A program made the position numbers and the translations under genes. The notes under the pieces were generated by a model, which saw nothing but the letters and a program-made list of their open reading frames with translations, made no database searches and was not told the DNA's origin. Of a DNA stretch of 26,965 nucleotides, positions 6,118 to 14,690 are shown in pieces (position 1 is the first letter of the stretch; each line of letters opens with the position of its first letter). Source of the DNA: DATAYF01 sp036272735 (GTDB lineage: Bacteria; Chloroflexota; Ktedonobacteria; Ktedonobacterales; Ktedonobacteraceae); contig DATAYF010000739.1 in the NCBI GenBank assembly GCA_036272735.1, positions 1 to 26,965 on the forward strand, in the 5' to 3' direction.

Positions 6118-8868
6118 TTAGAGCAGGTGTAGCGCGTGCGCACGCGCGAGGGCTTCCTGGCGACTGGTAGCGCCAAGTTTGCGATAGATGCTTTTCACAT
6201 GTGTTTTTATCGTATTCAGCGAAACGATCAGCTCCTGGGCCATCGCCGGTTTTGTGCGACCGGTGGCAAGCAGGTGCAGAACCCGCTGCTCCTGGACACT
6301 GAGAGGATTTGAGGCAGGTACCAAACTGTTGGGCAACGCGACCGGCTCGGAGAAGGCAAGCGCAAGATGACTCGCATAGCGATGCAGCGCCACGTCGCGA
6401 ATTTCGGGGAGCACAGTGCGCAACAGAGCACCCATTTTTTCTCCCTCATCTAAAAAGAGACGCTGAAAGGCTTCGGGCCGTGCCAATTCCAGTGCCCTCA
6501 TCAGGGATTGCTGAGCCAGGGACCGGTGGCTGGCTGGCTTTTCCGCCGATTGCTCTGTAGTGGCAAGCTGGGTATGCACCAGAGCCGAGAGTGCCAGGCT
6601 CTCCAGTTCTCCTCTGGAAAACTCCTCGCGCTGCCAGCCAGCGAGTAGCGCCAACGCCTGCTGATACACTCCCTGCGCGCTAAGCAGGCGCGCCTGGAAC
6701 AACATCTCCTGTTCTCGCTGCACAAAAGGAATGGGAGTCCCTTGTCGGGCAGTGGCTGGCGTCCAGCGTAGCGCCGTTGCCAGATCTCCACAAGCAAGCG
6801 CCAGCCGGGCCTGAGCCAGTAGCAATTCACGCAGCAGCGCTGGTTTTTGTACCTGGGGCACCAGTTCTTGCAGTAATTGCCGCGCCTGTTCGTCTTCTCC
6901 CTGAGCATGCAGAATGCGCGACAGGGCCAGAGCCGAGAAAACCTGGAGCGATGCATTATCGAGTTGCTTGCCACTGGCAAGCGCCTGTGATGCCTGCTGC
7001 CGGGCGCTCACCAGATCATTACATTCGTAGGCGAGATGAGCCAGGCCAATCAGCGCAAAGCCCTGATCGTCGTGCGTGTGTTCGTTCTTTTCTGTTTCGC
7101 GCAATACCTGGCGATAGTACTGCTCGGCCTGCTGTAACGCGCCCTGCTCGTAGCACAGGTTTCCCAGCCTCAGGGTCGCGGCGAGCGTAGCGTAGATATT
7201 GCCCACGCAGAGCGAGCGCGCTTCCGCTGTTGTCAACCGGGCCGCGTTGAAACGTCCCATGAATTGTTCCTCCATACCTATATGTGCCAGGCTCATACCG
7301 CGCCACATCACATCTTGCGTGGATAGCAGGGTGAGAGCCTGGCGTGCCACGGCAAATGAGGTGGCGTAATCGTCCTGCCACCAGGCAATCAGAGAGCGCA
7401 ACGTATATACCATGCCAAGTTTCGGCTGATCGTTCACAGCACGCCAACCCTGCTCGGCCTTCTGGAACAGTGTCTCCATAAATACGCGTGCCGCAGGCGC
7501 GTAGTGATCTTTGGAAAAGAGGTGCGCCATAGCATACATGAAGCAGAGCGTCGGGTTGGGCCAGAGAATCTCGTCCGGCAATTGGGACAGCCAGCGATGG
7601 AGCGTGTGGTGCCTGCCTGCAATGGGGTTCGCGACCGTGTAGCGCTCGATGAGAGAAGCAGCGTGTGCGTACGCGTGGATGCTGAGCGCCGTTTCAACGG
7701 CTTCATCAAGCAGGTCATGGGTTTCATACCAGCGACAGGCCCGCAGCAACAAGGCCCGCAGAGCCTCTTCTCCCAGGCGACGCAAGGCTTCATGCCGCAG
7801 GGCTTCCGCGAACATCTCGTGATACCGATACCACTGCCCCGGTCCATTAAGCGATTGCAGAAAAAGGCCGGCGCGCTCCACTTTTTCCAGCAGGAGGCCA
7901 CTGTCCTGCCTGCCAGTCATGGCATCACACAACGAGCCGTTCAGCCTGCTCAATACGCTGGTCTGTAGCAGAAAGCGTTGTAATGGCTCCTCCTGAGCGG
8001 AGAGCACCTCGGTGATGAAGTAGTCCAGGATAGGTCGATGTTCATTTGCCAGGAGTACCAGGTGCTGCTCGATATCTGCTGGGGCTGTGCGTCCCTGGAG
8101 GGTGAGCGAGAGGAGGCGCAGACCGGCCGCCCAGCCTTCTAGTGCTTCCAGTCGCGCGTCCAGCTTCTGAATGGTTGGCTTAGAGAGGGTATACGCGAAG
8201 GTACGCCGGAAAAACGTGGCAGTTTCCTCGGGCGAGAAGCGCAGGTCGTTTGTCTGTATCTCCTGTACCGCTCCGCTGGCGCGCCAGCGGGCCAATGGCA
8301 GCGCTGGTTCACTGCGGGAGAGCATGACAACATGCAGCGAGGAGGGTAGATGGTCGAGAAAAAATGCCAGCGTCTCGTGGATGGTTGGCTCCGTGATGGC
8401 GTGATAGTCTTCCAGAACGAGCAGGCCACGGCAGTCATGCAGGGCCATGTCATTCAGAAAAGACGTGAGGACTCTTTCCAGGAAATGTAGCTCAAAAGAC
8501 AGGCGGAACCCACCGCAGAGTTGCGCGAGGACACTGTCGCTCACGCTGTTATGGAAGCACTGGCAGGCCGTGATGACGTAGCGCCAGAAGCGCAGCGGGT
8601 CATTATCATCCTGCGCAAGAGAGATCCAGGAGGTCGGCAGCCTCGGTTTGTGCATGCTACGACTGGCAATCCATTGACCGACCAGGGTGGTTTTGCCGAA
8701 ACCCGCCGGAGCCGAGAGCAGCGTCAATGGATGCGAATATGCACCATCGAGAAGGTTCAGCAGATGTTCGCGCTCGACAAGCGAAGACGACAGACGTGGG
8801 GGCTGGAGCTTGGGGAGCAGCAACGGCATATCTGAAGCGGTGGGCTCGTATTGCTGCTGTTTCGTCAT
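6118..8868 (-). CDS. MalT-like LuxR-family transcriptional regulator (LAL/STAND ATPase)
   Basis: This 916-residue regulator has the full MalT plan. It carries an N-terminal STAND-type NTPase with Walker A APAGFGKTT (about residues 53-61) and Walker B GLLVLEDYH. A long TPR-like helical region in the middle contains repeats such as LGNLCYEQGALQQAEQYY. The C-terminal LuxR helix-turn-helix contains LSVQEQRVLHLLATGRT and SLNTIKTHVKSIYRKLGA. Such proteins switch on an ATP-bound oligomer on binding an inducer. The start ATG 8868 is preferred because a TATAAT promoter (8914-8919) lies inside the longer TTG-started frame at 8943. The AAAGGA before the ATG is only two bases away, so translation initiation may be weak. 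Targets may include the divergent membrane/cupredoxin genes, by position only. Confidence 0.93.
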   Translation of the reverse strand: MTKQQQYEPTASDMPLLLPKLQPPRLSSSLVEREHLLNLLDGAYSHPLTLLSAPAGFGKTTLVGQWIASRSMHKPRLPTSWISLAQDDNDPLRFWRYVITACQCFHNSVSDSVLAQLCGGFRLSFELHFLERVLTSFLNDMALHDCRGLLVLEDYHAITEPTIHETLAFFLDHLPSSLHVVMLSRSEPALPLARWRASGAVQEIQTNDLRFSPEETATFFRRTFAYTLSKPTIQKLDARLEALEGWAAGLRLLSLTLQGRTAPADIEQHLVLLANEHRPILDYFITEVLSAQEEPLQRFLLQTSVLSRLNGSLCDAMTGRQDSGLLLEKVERAGLFLQSLNGPGQWYRYHEMFAEALRHEALRRLGEEALRALLLRACRWYETHDLLDEAVETALSIHAYAHAASLIERYTVANPIAGRHHTLHRWLSQLPDEILWPNPTLCFMYAMAHLFSKDHYAPAARVFMETLFQKAEQGWRAVNDQPKLGMVYTLRSLIAWWQDDYATSFAVARQALTLLSTQDVMWRGMSLAHIGMEEQFMGRFNAARLTTAEARSLCVGNIYATLAATLRLGNLCYEQGALQQAEQYYRQVLRETEKNEHTHDDQGFALIGLAHLAYECNDLVSARQQASQALASGKQLDNASLQVFSALALSRILHAQGEDEQARQLLQELVPQVQKPALLRELLLAQARLALACGDLATALRWTPATARQGTPIPFVQREQEMLFQARLLSAQGVYQQALALLAGWQREEFSRGELESLALSALVHTQLATTEQSAEKPASHRSLAQQSLMRALELARPEAFQRLFLDEGEKMGALLRTVLPEIRDVALHRYASHLALAFSEPVALPNSLVPASNPLSVQEQRVLHLLATGRTKPAMAQELIVSLNTIKTHVKSIYRKLGATSRQEALARAHALHLL

Positions 8869-8913
8869 AGTCCTTTGCTTCTTTCTGTGTTTCCCAACGT
8901 CACGCACGGAACT

Positions 8914-8943
8914 ATTATATGCCTGTCTGAAGGGATGGCGCAA
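8914..8943 (-). promoter_or_regulatory. Promoter of the MalT-like regulator gene
   Basis: On the minus strand a perfect TATAAT (8919-8914) is preceded by TTGCGC (8943-8938) at 18-bp spacing, giving a leader of about 40 nt before ATG 8868. The -35 matches four of six consensus bases. Confidence 0.55.
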
Positions 8944-8983
8944 GTAATTTTTCAGCAGCTATTTTTCTAAATTCACCCGCTTA

Positions 8984-9001
8984 ATCACCTCATGGGGTGA
9001 T
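8984..9001. promoter_or_regulatory. Near-perfect 18-bp palindrome in the divergent promoter region
   Basis: ATCACCTCATGGGGTGAT is symmetric except for one mirrored pair. It lies about 40 bp upstream of the regulator's -35 box and about 120 bp before the divergent membrane-protein gene. This is a plausible dimer-binding site. The binding protein is unknown; MalT-like activators usually prefer shorter direct or inverted boxes. Confidence 0.4.
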
Positions 9002-9120
9002 AGCAGCCCGCTCCGTTGTCTCGTATATTGTTTGCGTTGAGGAAAAGTCAACCAGCATACGAGAACTTCTTTTCCACACGCCATCTATTCTTGTTTTTCC
9101 AGATGAGAAAGGTTCTATAC

Positions 9121-9558
9121 ATGAACTCAACCGTTACACATCCTGAAACAGACGCACCGCAACCCCGACATGGACGCCCCGTGCGGCGCGGGGTCGCGTG
9201 GAGCTACTTTGGCTTCAATACGCTGTTCATTTTCTGCGTCATCCTCCAAGTATTCTTTGTGGGAGCCGGAATACTGGTTTCAGGTTCCTGGATGACTGCT
9301 CACATAATGCTAGGAAGTAATCTTGTATTCCTACCTATCGTGCTGTTGATTCTCAGCTTTGCTGCCCGCTTGCCGGGCGCTCTCAAGTGGCTGACTCTGC
9401 TTCTGCTTGTACTCGTCGTGTTACAGCCCATCTTGATTTTCGTACCCCACAAGATAGGGTTGCCGATACTGTCAGCCCTGCACCCGGTGAACGCCCTGGC
9501 GATTTTCACGTTGCCCATCTTCGTCAATATTCGCGTATGGCGTCTGCTGCATTCCTGA
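9121..9558 (+). CDS. Small four-span membrane protein, DUF6220-like
   Basis: The start ATG 9121 has GAAAGG eight bases upstream. An earlier in-frame ATG at 9016 would add 35 residues with no membrane or family character. The 145-residue product has a polar N-terminus rich in Pro and Arg, then four hydrophobic spans: FNTLFIFCVILQVFFVGAG, a second after IMLGSN, LTLLLLVLVVLQPILIFV, and a C-terminal NALAIFTLPIFVNIRV. The pattern of a first span with Q-V-F-x-G-A-G, a histidine before the second (TAHIMLG) and ALHPVNAL before the last recalls DUF6220 proteins, whose role is unknown. The cupredoxin lipoprotein follows 75 bases later on the same strand, so the two may be co-expressed. Family assignment is from memory. 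Confidence 0.7.
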   Translation: MNSTVTHPETDAPQPRHGRPVRRGVAWSYFGFNTLFIFCVILQVFFVGAGILVSGSWMTAHIMLGSNLVFLPIVLLILSFAARLPGALKWLTLLLLVLVVLQPILIFVPHKIGLPILSALHPVNALAIFTLPIFVNIRVWRLLHS

Positions 9559-9633
9559 GATTTAGGGGGATCCTATACATTCCTGGTGGCTCGCCGCCAT
9601 TATCATAAAGCACATTATCAAGGAGATAGAATA

Positions 9634-10047
9634 ATGCCAACGATGTCGAAAAAGGTTCTGATACTACTATTGATATTGAGTACATTAGCAGTCGCAGCCG
9701 TGGCCTGCGCTAGCAGTACCAGCGGTACTAGCTCCCAGGCTGGCAGCACAACCACAGGCAACACGGTCCACATGGGCGATATGAACTTTTTGCAAAGCAG
9801 TGTCACGATCCGCAAAGGCGAAAAGCTCACCCTGACCGACGATAGCGCTGTTACACATATCATCGCTAACGGAAGTTGGGATGGCAGCACACCAAAATCG
9901 GCCAGTGAGCAGGGCGCGCCTGAAGTGAAAAACGTGAATATCAGCGGGACCACGTCGCAGACGCTTGGCCCATTCACAACCGCCGGGACCTTCCATCTCT
10001 ACTGCACCATCCACCCAGGCATGAATTTGACCGTGATTGTGCAGTGA
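9634..10047 (+). CDS. Cupredoxin (plastocyanin-like) copper lipoprotein
   Basis: A 137-residue exported blue-copper protein. The signal peptide ends at AVAAVAC, with Cys25 as the lipidation site, followed by a Ser/Thr/Gly-rich linker. The cupredoxin fold supplies type-1 copper ligands that can be read directly: His75 in AVTHIIANG, then Cys124, His127 and Met130 in YCTIHPGM. Such proteins carry single electrons outside the membrane. AGGAG eight bases before ATG 9634 fixes the start, and an upstream in-frame ATG at 9586 lacks this. It follows the DUF6220-like gene. A 54-bp palindrome 55 bases downstream probably ends the transcript. The redox partner is not in the window. Confidence 0.9.
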   Translation: MPTMSKKVLILLLILSTLAVAAVACASSTSGTSSQAGSTTTGNTVHMGDMNFLQSSVTIRKGEKLTLTDDSAVTHIIANGSWDGSTPKSASEQGAPEVKNVNISGTTSQTLGPFTTAGTFHLYCTIHPGMNLTVIVQ

Positions 10048-10102
10048 TTATCAGCATTTAGCGTGCCAATCACTACTGTAAGCAACCTGCTATGGCTTAA
10101 CG

Positions 10103-10156
10103 ATACATAAACGTTTCTTAATGGTTTCGCGAAACCATTAAGAAACGTTTATGTAT
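10103..10156. repeat. 54-bp perfect palindrome between convergent genes, probable bidirectional terminator and dispersed repeat
   Basis: The two 27-base arms meet at TTTCGCGAAA (10125-10134) with no mismatch. It begins one base after the lysyl-tRNA synthetase stop codon on the minus strand and 55 bases after the cupredoxin stop on the plus strand, so it separates two convergent units. On the plus side it runs into TTTTA; the minus side has no U tract. The right arm recurs at 26044-26082, which marks it as a repeat family rather than a unique terminator. Confidence 0.75.
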
Positions 10157-10157
10157 T

Positions 10158-11816
10158 TTATACCGGGGCAAGCTGGCCGTCTGGTGAAAGTAGTGCTTTG
10201 ACCCTGGCGAGGCCAAGCGACAGGAGCAGCGTCGGGATGCGTGGCCCGGTCTCCTGTCCGCAAATCAGCCGATAGATGGCAACGAAGAACGCGCGTTGGG
10301 CTTGCTTCAATGCCTCATCTGGTGATGCATCAACTGGGAGACCGAGCGCCAGTTTGGGCACCGTGTAGACGAGTTCGGTCAATGCATTCAGGTTCCAACA
10401 CGAGTCCAGCCGCTCCACGAGCAGGGATAGCTCACGATGCTGCGTCTCCGACAGTTGCGTATACACATCAGTCGAGAAGGCGTCGCGAATGGTGGTACGC
10501 TCGTCTTCCGGCAGATAATTACGCACCCAGTTGAGGGCACAGGTCAGGCGCGGCTCTAAATCCACTACTCCACTTGTCGATGCAGGCTGATCCGACAATT
10601 GCGCGACAATACGTGTGATCTGTTCGACGTTGCCTTGCGTGACATCGCCTACGGAAGCGAGCAGCGAAAACGGCGCGGGGCGCGGCGTGTACGGCACCTC
10701 ACCACGCGTAGTGTGCGTGGCACGCTCGTATGCTTGTACATTCGCGGGACTCGCTTTACCACTGCGAACCTGCCTCACTAGCGCATCCCACTCGTCATAG
10801 AGCCGTAGCAGACCCTGCCCGAAATCCAGCATGATGGCCTGATTATTGGCGCGGCGAGCGTAAATCCAACGCAAGATAGCTGGCTCGACGATCTCTAAAC
10901 CTGCTCCAATCGTCGCGCCAGTCCCCGCCGAGCTAGAGATTTTGGTGCGCCCATCCATACCCACAAAGGCATAACCGACATACTGCGGTGCCGTTGCACC
11001 GTAGACGTCACGTACGATGCGCTTCCCAACAGAGAAGCTACTGGTCGGCGCGGAATGATCCTCTCCGGCCGGTTCAAAATCAGCCTGCAAGACACTCCAA
11101 CGCATCGGCCAATCGATCTTCCAGACGAGCTTCCCCTCGACCTTCTCGTGCAGGCTGAAGCCACCGTGATAGTGGCAAGTTTGACAGCTATACGTCAGGC
11201 TGGCATTTGTTTGCTCGTATGTGTGAATGCTCGTCGTGTCCCTGTGACATTGCTCACAATAGATGCGGAAAGGATAATACGCCGCCCGGCGTGCAGCCCG
11301 TTCCGCCGGTGTCTCTTGCAGTGCCGTCTGATGCGCGGCCAGGATATCGAAAATCTCGCGTCTTCGTGCCATCGCTTGCTTGATCTGCTCGGTATAACGC
11401 CCCTCACGATAGGCCACCGACTGACGTATGTAGCGAGGAAAGACCTGTATCGCCCCCAAACTGCTGCTGCATTGCTCGATATAGCGCGCCCCGTACGATG
11501 CATATTCGCCAAACGGATCGGGAATGTCGGAGAGCGGTTGACCGATGTACGCGGCAAAAGCCGGGTCCACACCAACAGGTACTTTGCGCAAGCGGTCGTA
11601 ATCGTCCCAGATATGGATATGCTCGGCAGCACGTCCACGCGCCCGCAACGCTTCCACCACAAAGTGCACCGTCATGATCTCGCGCAAATTTCCCAGATGA
11701 ATAGGCCCCGAAGGACTGATACCCGAAACACAGATCACCTGAGCATTTTCGCTTTTTGTGTGATTCACGTGTTGTTCCACCCTATCACAGATTTTCGTCA
11801 CCCAATCGCCGCTCAT
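10158..11816 (-). CDS. lysS: Lysyl-tRNA synthetase, class I
   Basis: This 552-residue enzyme charges tRNA-Lys with lysine and belongs to the class I (archaeal-type) LysRS, unrelated to the class II enzyme of most bacteria. The HIGH-type motif is HLGN (residues 40-43) in SGISPSGPIHLGN, and the KMSKS-type loop is KISSS in GRTKISSSAGTG. A CxxC pair in YCEQCHRD and a second in SCQTCHYHG suggest a bound zinc. The start ATG 11816 has AAGGAG upstream and agrees with the family. The same frame is open back to 12227, but that part overlaps the dehydrogenase gene and is not protein-like. It is the last gene of the lysine operon, 19 bases after the dehydrogenase, so it falls under the same tandem T-box leader that senses its own tRNA substrate. 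Confidence 0.95.
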   Translation of the reverse strand: MSGDWVTKICDRVEQHVNHTKSENAQVICVSGISPSGPIHLGNLREIMTVHFVVEALRARGRAAEHIHIWDDYDRLRKVPVGVDPAFAAYIGQPLSDIPDPFGEYASYGARYIEQCSSSLGAIQVFPRYIRQSVAYREGRYTEQIKQAMARRREIFDILAAHQTALQETPAERAARRAAYYPFRIYCEQCHRDTTSIHTYEQTNASLTYSCQTCHYHGGFSLHEKVEGKLVWKIDWPMRWSVLQADFEPAGEDHSAPTSSFSVGKRIVRDVYGATAPQYVGYAFVGMDGRTKISSSAGTGATIGAGLEIVEPAILRWIYARRANNQAIMLDFGQGLLRLYDEWDALVRQVRSGKASPANVQAYERATHTTRGEVPYTPRPAPFSLLASVGDVTQGNVEQITRIVAQLSDQPASTSGVVDLEPRLTCALNWVRNYLPEDERTTIRDAFSTDVYTQLSETQHRELSLLVERLDSCWNLNALTELVYTVPKLALGLPVDASPDEALKQAQRAFFVAIYRLICGQETGPRIPTLLLSLGLARVKALLSPDGQLAPV

Positions 11817-11835
11817 ATCAACTCCACTCCTTTCC

Positions 11836-12924
11836 TTACCCCAACCTTGCCTGCACGGCACGCGCAAACTCGCTGGTATGGGCGCTGCCACCTTGATCGA
11901 TGGGCAAGATAGCGCCTTCGCGATAGACCTGCGCGATAGCCTGTTCCAGCGCCGTGGCTTGCTCGTCATAGCCAACATAGGCCAGCAAGCGCGCTCCGGT
12001 GAGCAGCATGGCAGTGGGATTGATGACGCCCTGACCCGCGATATCGGGCGCGGAGCCGTGCACCGGCTCGAAGTAGGCATAATCTGCGCCATAGCAGGCA
12101 CTTGGCGATAATCCAAGGCCACCAATCGTGCCACTGGCCGCGTCGGCGAGAATGTCGCCATGCTCGTTGCCGAGCACCACCACGTCGAGCGTTTCTGGCA
12201 CGGCCACCAGACGGCGCGCCAGGTCATCCACCAGGTATTCCTGATAGCTCAAGCTGGCATACTGGCGTACGATTTCGCGCACGATTTCGCGCAAACGTCC
12301 ATCGGTGCGCGGCAAAATGGAGTACTTTGCCCCCAACGTCACGCGGCCAGGATAGCCCTGCGCCTGGCGTTGCAAGGCCAGTTCACACGCCGCCCGTGCC
12401 ACGCGTAACATCTGCTCATCAGTGCTCACACGCACTGCGTACGTGCCGGTTTTCTCGACCGGTGGGGCCTGCCACCAGCCGCTACTGCTCGGCAAAGTGG
12501 CCAGTTCCGCCAGATCACCCTCGCGTGGCGGATACATGCCTTCGAGGTTGTCGCGCACAATCACGTAGTCGATGCACTCAGGGTACCGCATAGGACTGTT
12601 ATAACCCGGCAACCAGCGGACCGGGCGAATGTTCACATAGGTCTCTTTCTGCCAACGTAGGTACCAGAGAATGGGACGGCTGGGGCCACCGCTCGCGCCG
12701 AACAGCGTGCAATCGGCGGCATCGATGGCGGCCCGCGTCTCGTCGGGAAAGGCCTGCCCGCTACGCGCCTGGGCCTCGCGTCCACACAGTGCCTCCTCGA
12801 AGCGCACGTGTGGGGCGAGCGTTCGCAGCACCTCGACCGTTGGACGCACCACCTCGGGGGCCGCGTCATCGCCGGGCACCACACACACCAGCGGCGGAGA
12901 TTGCAATGTACGTGGTCTCATCAT
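11836..12924 (-). CDS. hicdh: Probable homoisocitrate dehydrogenase (divergent beta-decarboxylating dehydrogenase)
   Basis: The 362-residue protein is of the isocitrate/isopropylmalate dehydrogenase family. In this operon it should oxidise homoisocitrate to 2-oxoadipate. Conserved parts are NIRPVR (Arg100), RDNLEGMY with the catalytic Tyr131, Lys200 in GAKYSILPRTDG, Asp257/Asp261 in HGDILADAASG, and the NAD-binding EPVHGSAPDIAG with NPTAMLL. The N-terminal glycine motif, usually GDGIGPEV, reads GDDAAPEV, and the usual TNLFGDILSD reads GNEHGDILAD, so the protein is diverged. The start overlaps the homoaconitase small-subunit stop (ATGA), which implies translational coupling. Isopropylmalate dehydrogenase is the main alternative but does not fit the operon. 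Confidence 0.85.
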   Translation of the reverse strand: MMRPRTLQSPPLVCVVPGDDAAPEVVRPTVEVLRTLAPHVRFEEALCGREAQARSGQAFPDETRAAIDAADCTLFGASGGPSRPILWYLRWQKETYVNIRPVRWLPGYNSPMRYPECIDYVIVRDNLEGMYPPREGDLAELATLPSSSGWWQAPPVEKTGTYAVRVSTDEQMLRVARAACELALQRQAQGYPGRVTLGAKYSILPRTDGRLREIVREIVRQYASLSYQEYLVDDLARRLVAVPETLDVVVLGNEHGDILADAASGTIGGLGLSPSACYGADYAYFEPVHGSAPDIAGQGVINPTAMLLTGARLLAYVGYDEQATALEQAIAQVYREGAILPIDQGGSAHTSEFARAVQARLG

Positions 12925-13409
12925 CGCAGGGTCCCCTCTGCGCGAATATAGTTGATAATGCCACCCGCCGCTACAATGCGAGCGATAAAGGGCGTCAGCG
13001 GCTCGGCCTGAAAATTTTGCCCGCTCGTCAGGTTGCGAATGACACCGCTTTCCAGGTCAACCTCTATCTGCTGACCATCCTCGCAGGCCAGCGCGGCCTC
13101 CTCGCACACCAGCACGGGCAAGCCGATATTGACCGCGTTGCGATAGAAGATGCGTGCAAAGCTGCGTGCGATCACGACTTTCACACCACAACCCAAAATG
13201 GACGATGGTGCGTGCTCACGCGAAGAGCCACAGCCAAAGTTGTGTCCCGCCATCAACACATCGCCCGCCTGCACCTGTTCAGCGAATTCCGGCAGCACTT
13301 CACAGAGGCAGTGACGCGCCAACTCTGCCCGATCGGTTGTCACATTGTAGCGGCCCGGAATAATTATATCGGTATTGATATTGTCGCCCAGCTTCCAGAT
13401 ACGACTCAT
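12921..13409 (-). CDS. lysU: Homoaconitase small subunit
   Basis: The 162-residue swivel-domain subunit pairs with the [4Fe-4S] large subunit to convert homocitrate to homoisocitrate through homoaconitate. It has the family landmarks GDNINTDIIIPGRY near the N-terminus and GHNFGCGSSREHAP in the middle. The loop after PGRY (NVTTD) is the region that sets substrate choice in the LeuD/homoaconitase group. Alone it could also be an isopropylmalate isomerase small subunit; the neighbouring homocitrate synthase and LysW genes decide for homoaconitase. It begins 30 bases after the large-subunit stop and overlaps the next gene by four bases. Confidence 0.92.
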   Translation of the reverse strand: MSRIWKLGDNINTDIIIPGRYNVTTDRAELARHCLCEVLPEFAEQVQAGDVLMAGHNFGCGSSREHAPSSILGCGVKVVIARSFARIFYRNAVNIGLPVLVCEEAALACEDGQQIEVDLESGVIRNLTSGQNFQAEPLTPFIARIVAAGGIINYIRAEGTLR

Positions 13410-13439
13410 GATAATGTATTCCTCTCTCTTTTATATTGA

Positions 13440-14690
13440 CTATATGAAGTTGCGTGGGTCAGTAATGTGACCGGTCAGGGCAGTGGCCGCAACGGTGGCG
13501 GGGCTGCCCAGGTAGATTTCGGCAGTAGGATCACCCATGCGCCCGGTGAAATTGCGGTTCATCGTTGTCAGGGCGCGCTCGCCTGGAGCCAGCACGCCAA
13601 AGTGACGCCCAATGCAGGGTCCACAGCCCGGCGTACCAACCGACGCTCCGGCCTGGGCGAAAATTTCCAGGTAGCCACGGCGCATCGCCTCCAGGTAGAT
13701 CTCGCGTGAGGCGGGAATGATTACCATGCGTATATCGGGATGAATATGCTGGTCACGCAGCACGTTGGCGGCAATTTCCAGGTCATCCAGACGACCATTC
13801 GTACAGGTACCGAGAAATACCTGGTCGATCTTGATTTCTTCGGCCTGGCCCACTGGCACCACGTTATTGACGTCAGGCGGACAGGCGACCAGCGGCGACA
13901 GATTCGAAACATCGATTTCAATGATGCGCTCATAGTTGGGATTGTGTGCCCGCAACATGGGATATTCACGCTCGGTACGTCCATGCAACCAGGCCCGCGT
14001 CGTCTCGTCGGGCGCGATCAGCCCGGCCTTGCCACCCATCTCAATCGCCATATTACAGAAGGTGAAGCGCTCGCTCATCGACATATTCTCGATCACGGGA
14101 CCAGTGTACTCAAGTGCGCGGTAATTGGCTCCGTCGACGCCGATCTGACGCACAACCTCCAACGACACATCTTTGGCATACACGCCAAAGGGCAGGCGAC
14201 CAACCAGGTTCACATTGATCGTCGTTGGCACGCGGAACCAGGTGCGTCCAGTCGCATAGGCCACGCCGATATCGGTCGAACCCATGCCGGTGCCGAAGGC
14301 TCCAAACGCGCCATAGCTGCAGGAATGGCTGTCCGCACCGACAATGACAGCCCCAGGCGTCACGAAGCCTTTTTCCGGCATCACCTGGTGGCAGATGCCC
14401 TCTTGCATGATCGGCACTTCCTGCTCGCGTGCGAACGTACGCGTATCGCGATGCAGTGTCGCCGCCGCCACCGTCGAAGCGGGAATGATGTGGTCAAACA
14501 CGATATGCGAGCGGTCCTTATCGAAAAGACGCCCCCCGTTCATGTCCGCCAGTTCGCGAAAGGCTTTGATCGCCAGTGGCGTCGTGGTATCGTGACTCAT
14601 GACGTGGTCGACCTCCACAATGACCGTCTCACCCTGCTCTACAGGCCGACCCAACTTGTAACTAAAAATTTCCTCGGTTAGCGTTCCCAT
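13440..14690 (-). CDS. lysT: Homoaconitase large subunit ([4Fe-4S])
   Basis: The 416-residue catalytic subunit belongs to the LeuC/homoaconitase branch of the aconitase superfamily. The three cluster cysteines are present at Cys296 in GTCTNGR and Cys356/Cys359 in GCGPCIGR. GADSHSCSYGAFGAFGTGMGS and DHIIPAST are also typical, and the length is normal for the compact bacterial/archaeal form. The start overlaps the end of homocitrate synthase by 13 bases. With the small subunit it isomerises homocitrate in the alpha-aminoadipate pathway. A 313-residue frame on the plus strand over the same bases is an antisense shadow. Confidence 0.93.
   Translation of the reverse strand: MGTLTEEIFSYKLGRPVEQGETVIVEVDHVMSHDTTTPLAIKAFRELADMNGGRLFDKDRSHIVFDHIIPASTVAAATLHRDTRTFAREQEVPIMQEGICHQVMPEKGFVTPGAVIVGADSHSCSYGAFGAFGTGMGSTDIGVAYATGRTWFRVPTTINVNLVGRLPFGVYAKDVSLEVVRQIGVDGANYRALEYTGPVIENMSMSERFTFCNMAIEMGGKAGLIAPDETTRAWLHGRTEREYPMLRAHNPNYERIIEIDVSNLSPLVACPPDVNNVVPVGQAEEIKIDQVFLGTCTNGRLDDLEIAANVLRDQHIHPDIRMVIIPASREIYLEAMRRGYLEIFAQAGASVGTPGCGPCIGRHFGVLAPGERALTTMNRNFTGRMGDPTAEIYLGSPATVAATALTGHITDPRNFI

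Noticed and set aside
10103..10156. Possible CRISPR repeat because of palindromy and a second copy
   Set aside because: The two copies are 16 kb apart, with no regular spacers or cas genes.
11055..11912. Plus-strand open frame of 285 codons opposite lysS
   Set aside because: It covers the HIGH-motif half of class I LysRS in antisense and has no ribosome binding site or recognisable domain.
11817..12227. N-terminal extension of the lysS frame
   Set aside because: The added residues overlap the dehydrogenase gene and are not protein-like. ATG 11816 has a good ribosome binding site and matches the family.
12789..13439. Plus-strand 216-codon frame over the homoaconitase small subunit
   Set aside because: It is antisense to a gene with clear GDNINTD and GCGSSREH motifs, and no domain was recognised.
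13740..14681. Plus-strand open frame of 313 codons opposite the homoaconitase large subunit
   Set aside because: It is rich in His and Arg, has no family motif, and lies fully antisense to a gene with intact Fe-S cysteines. It is a shadow of codon bias.
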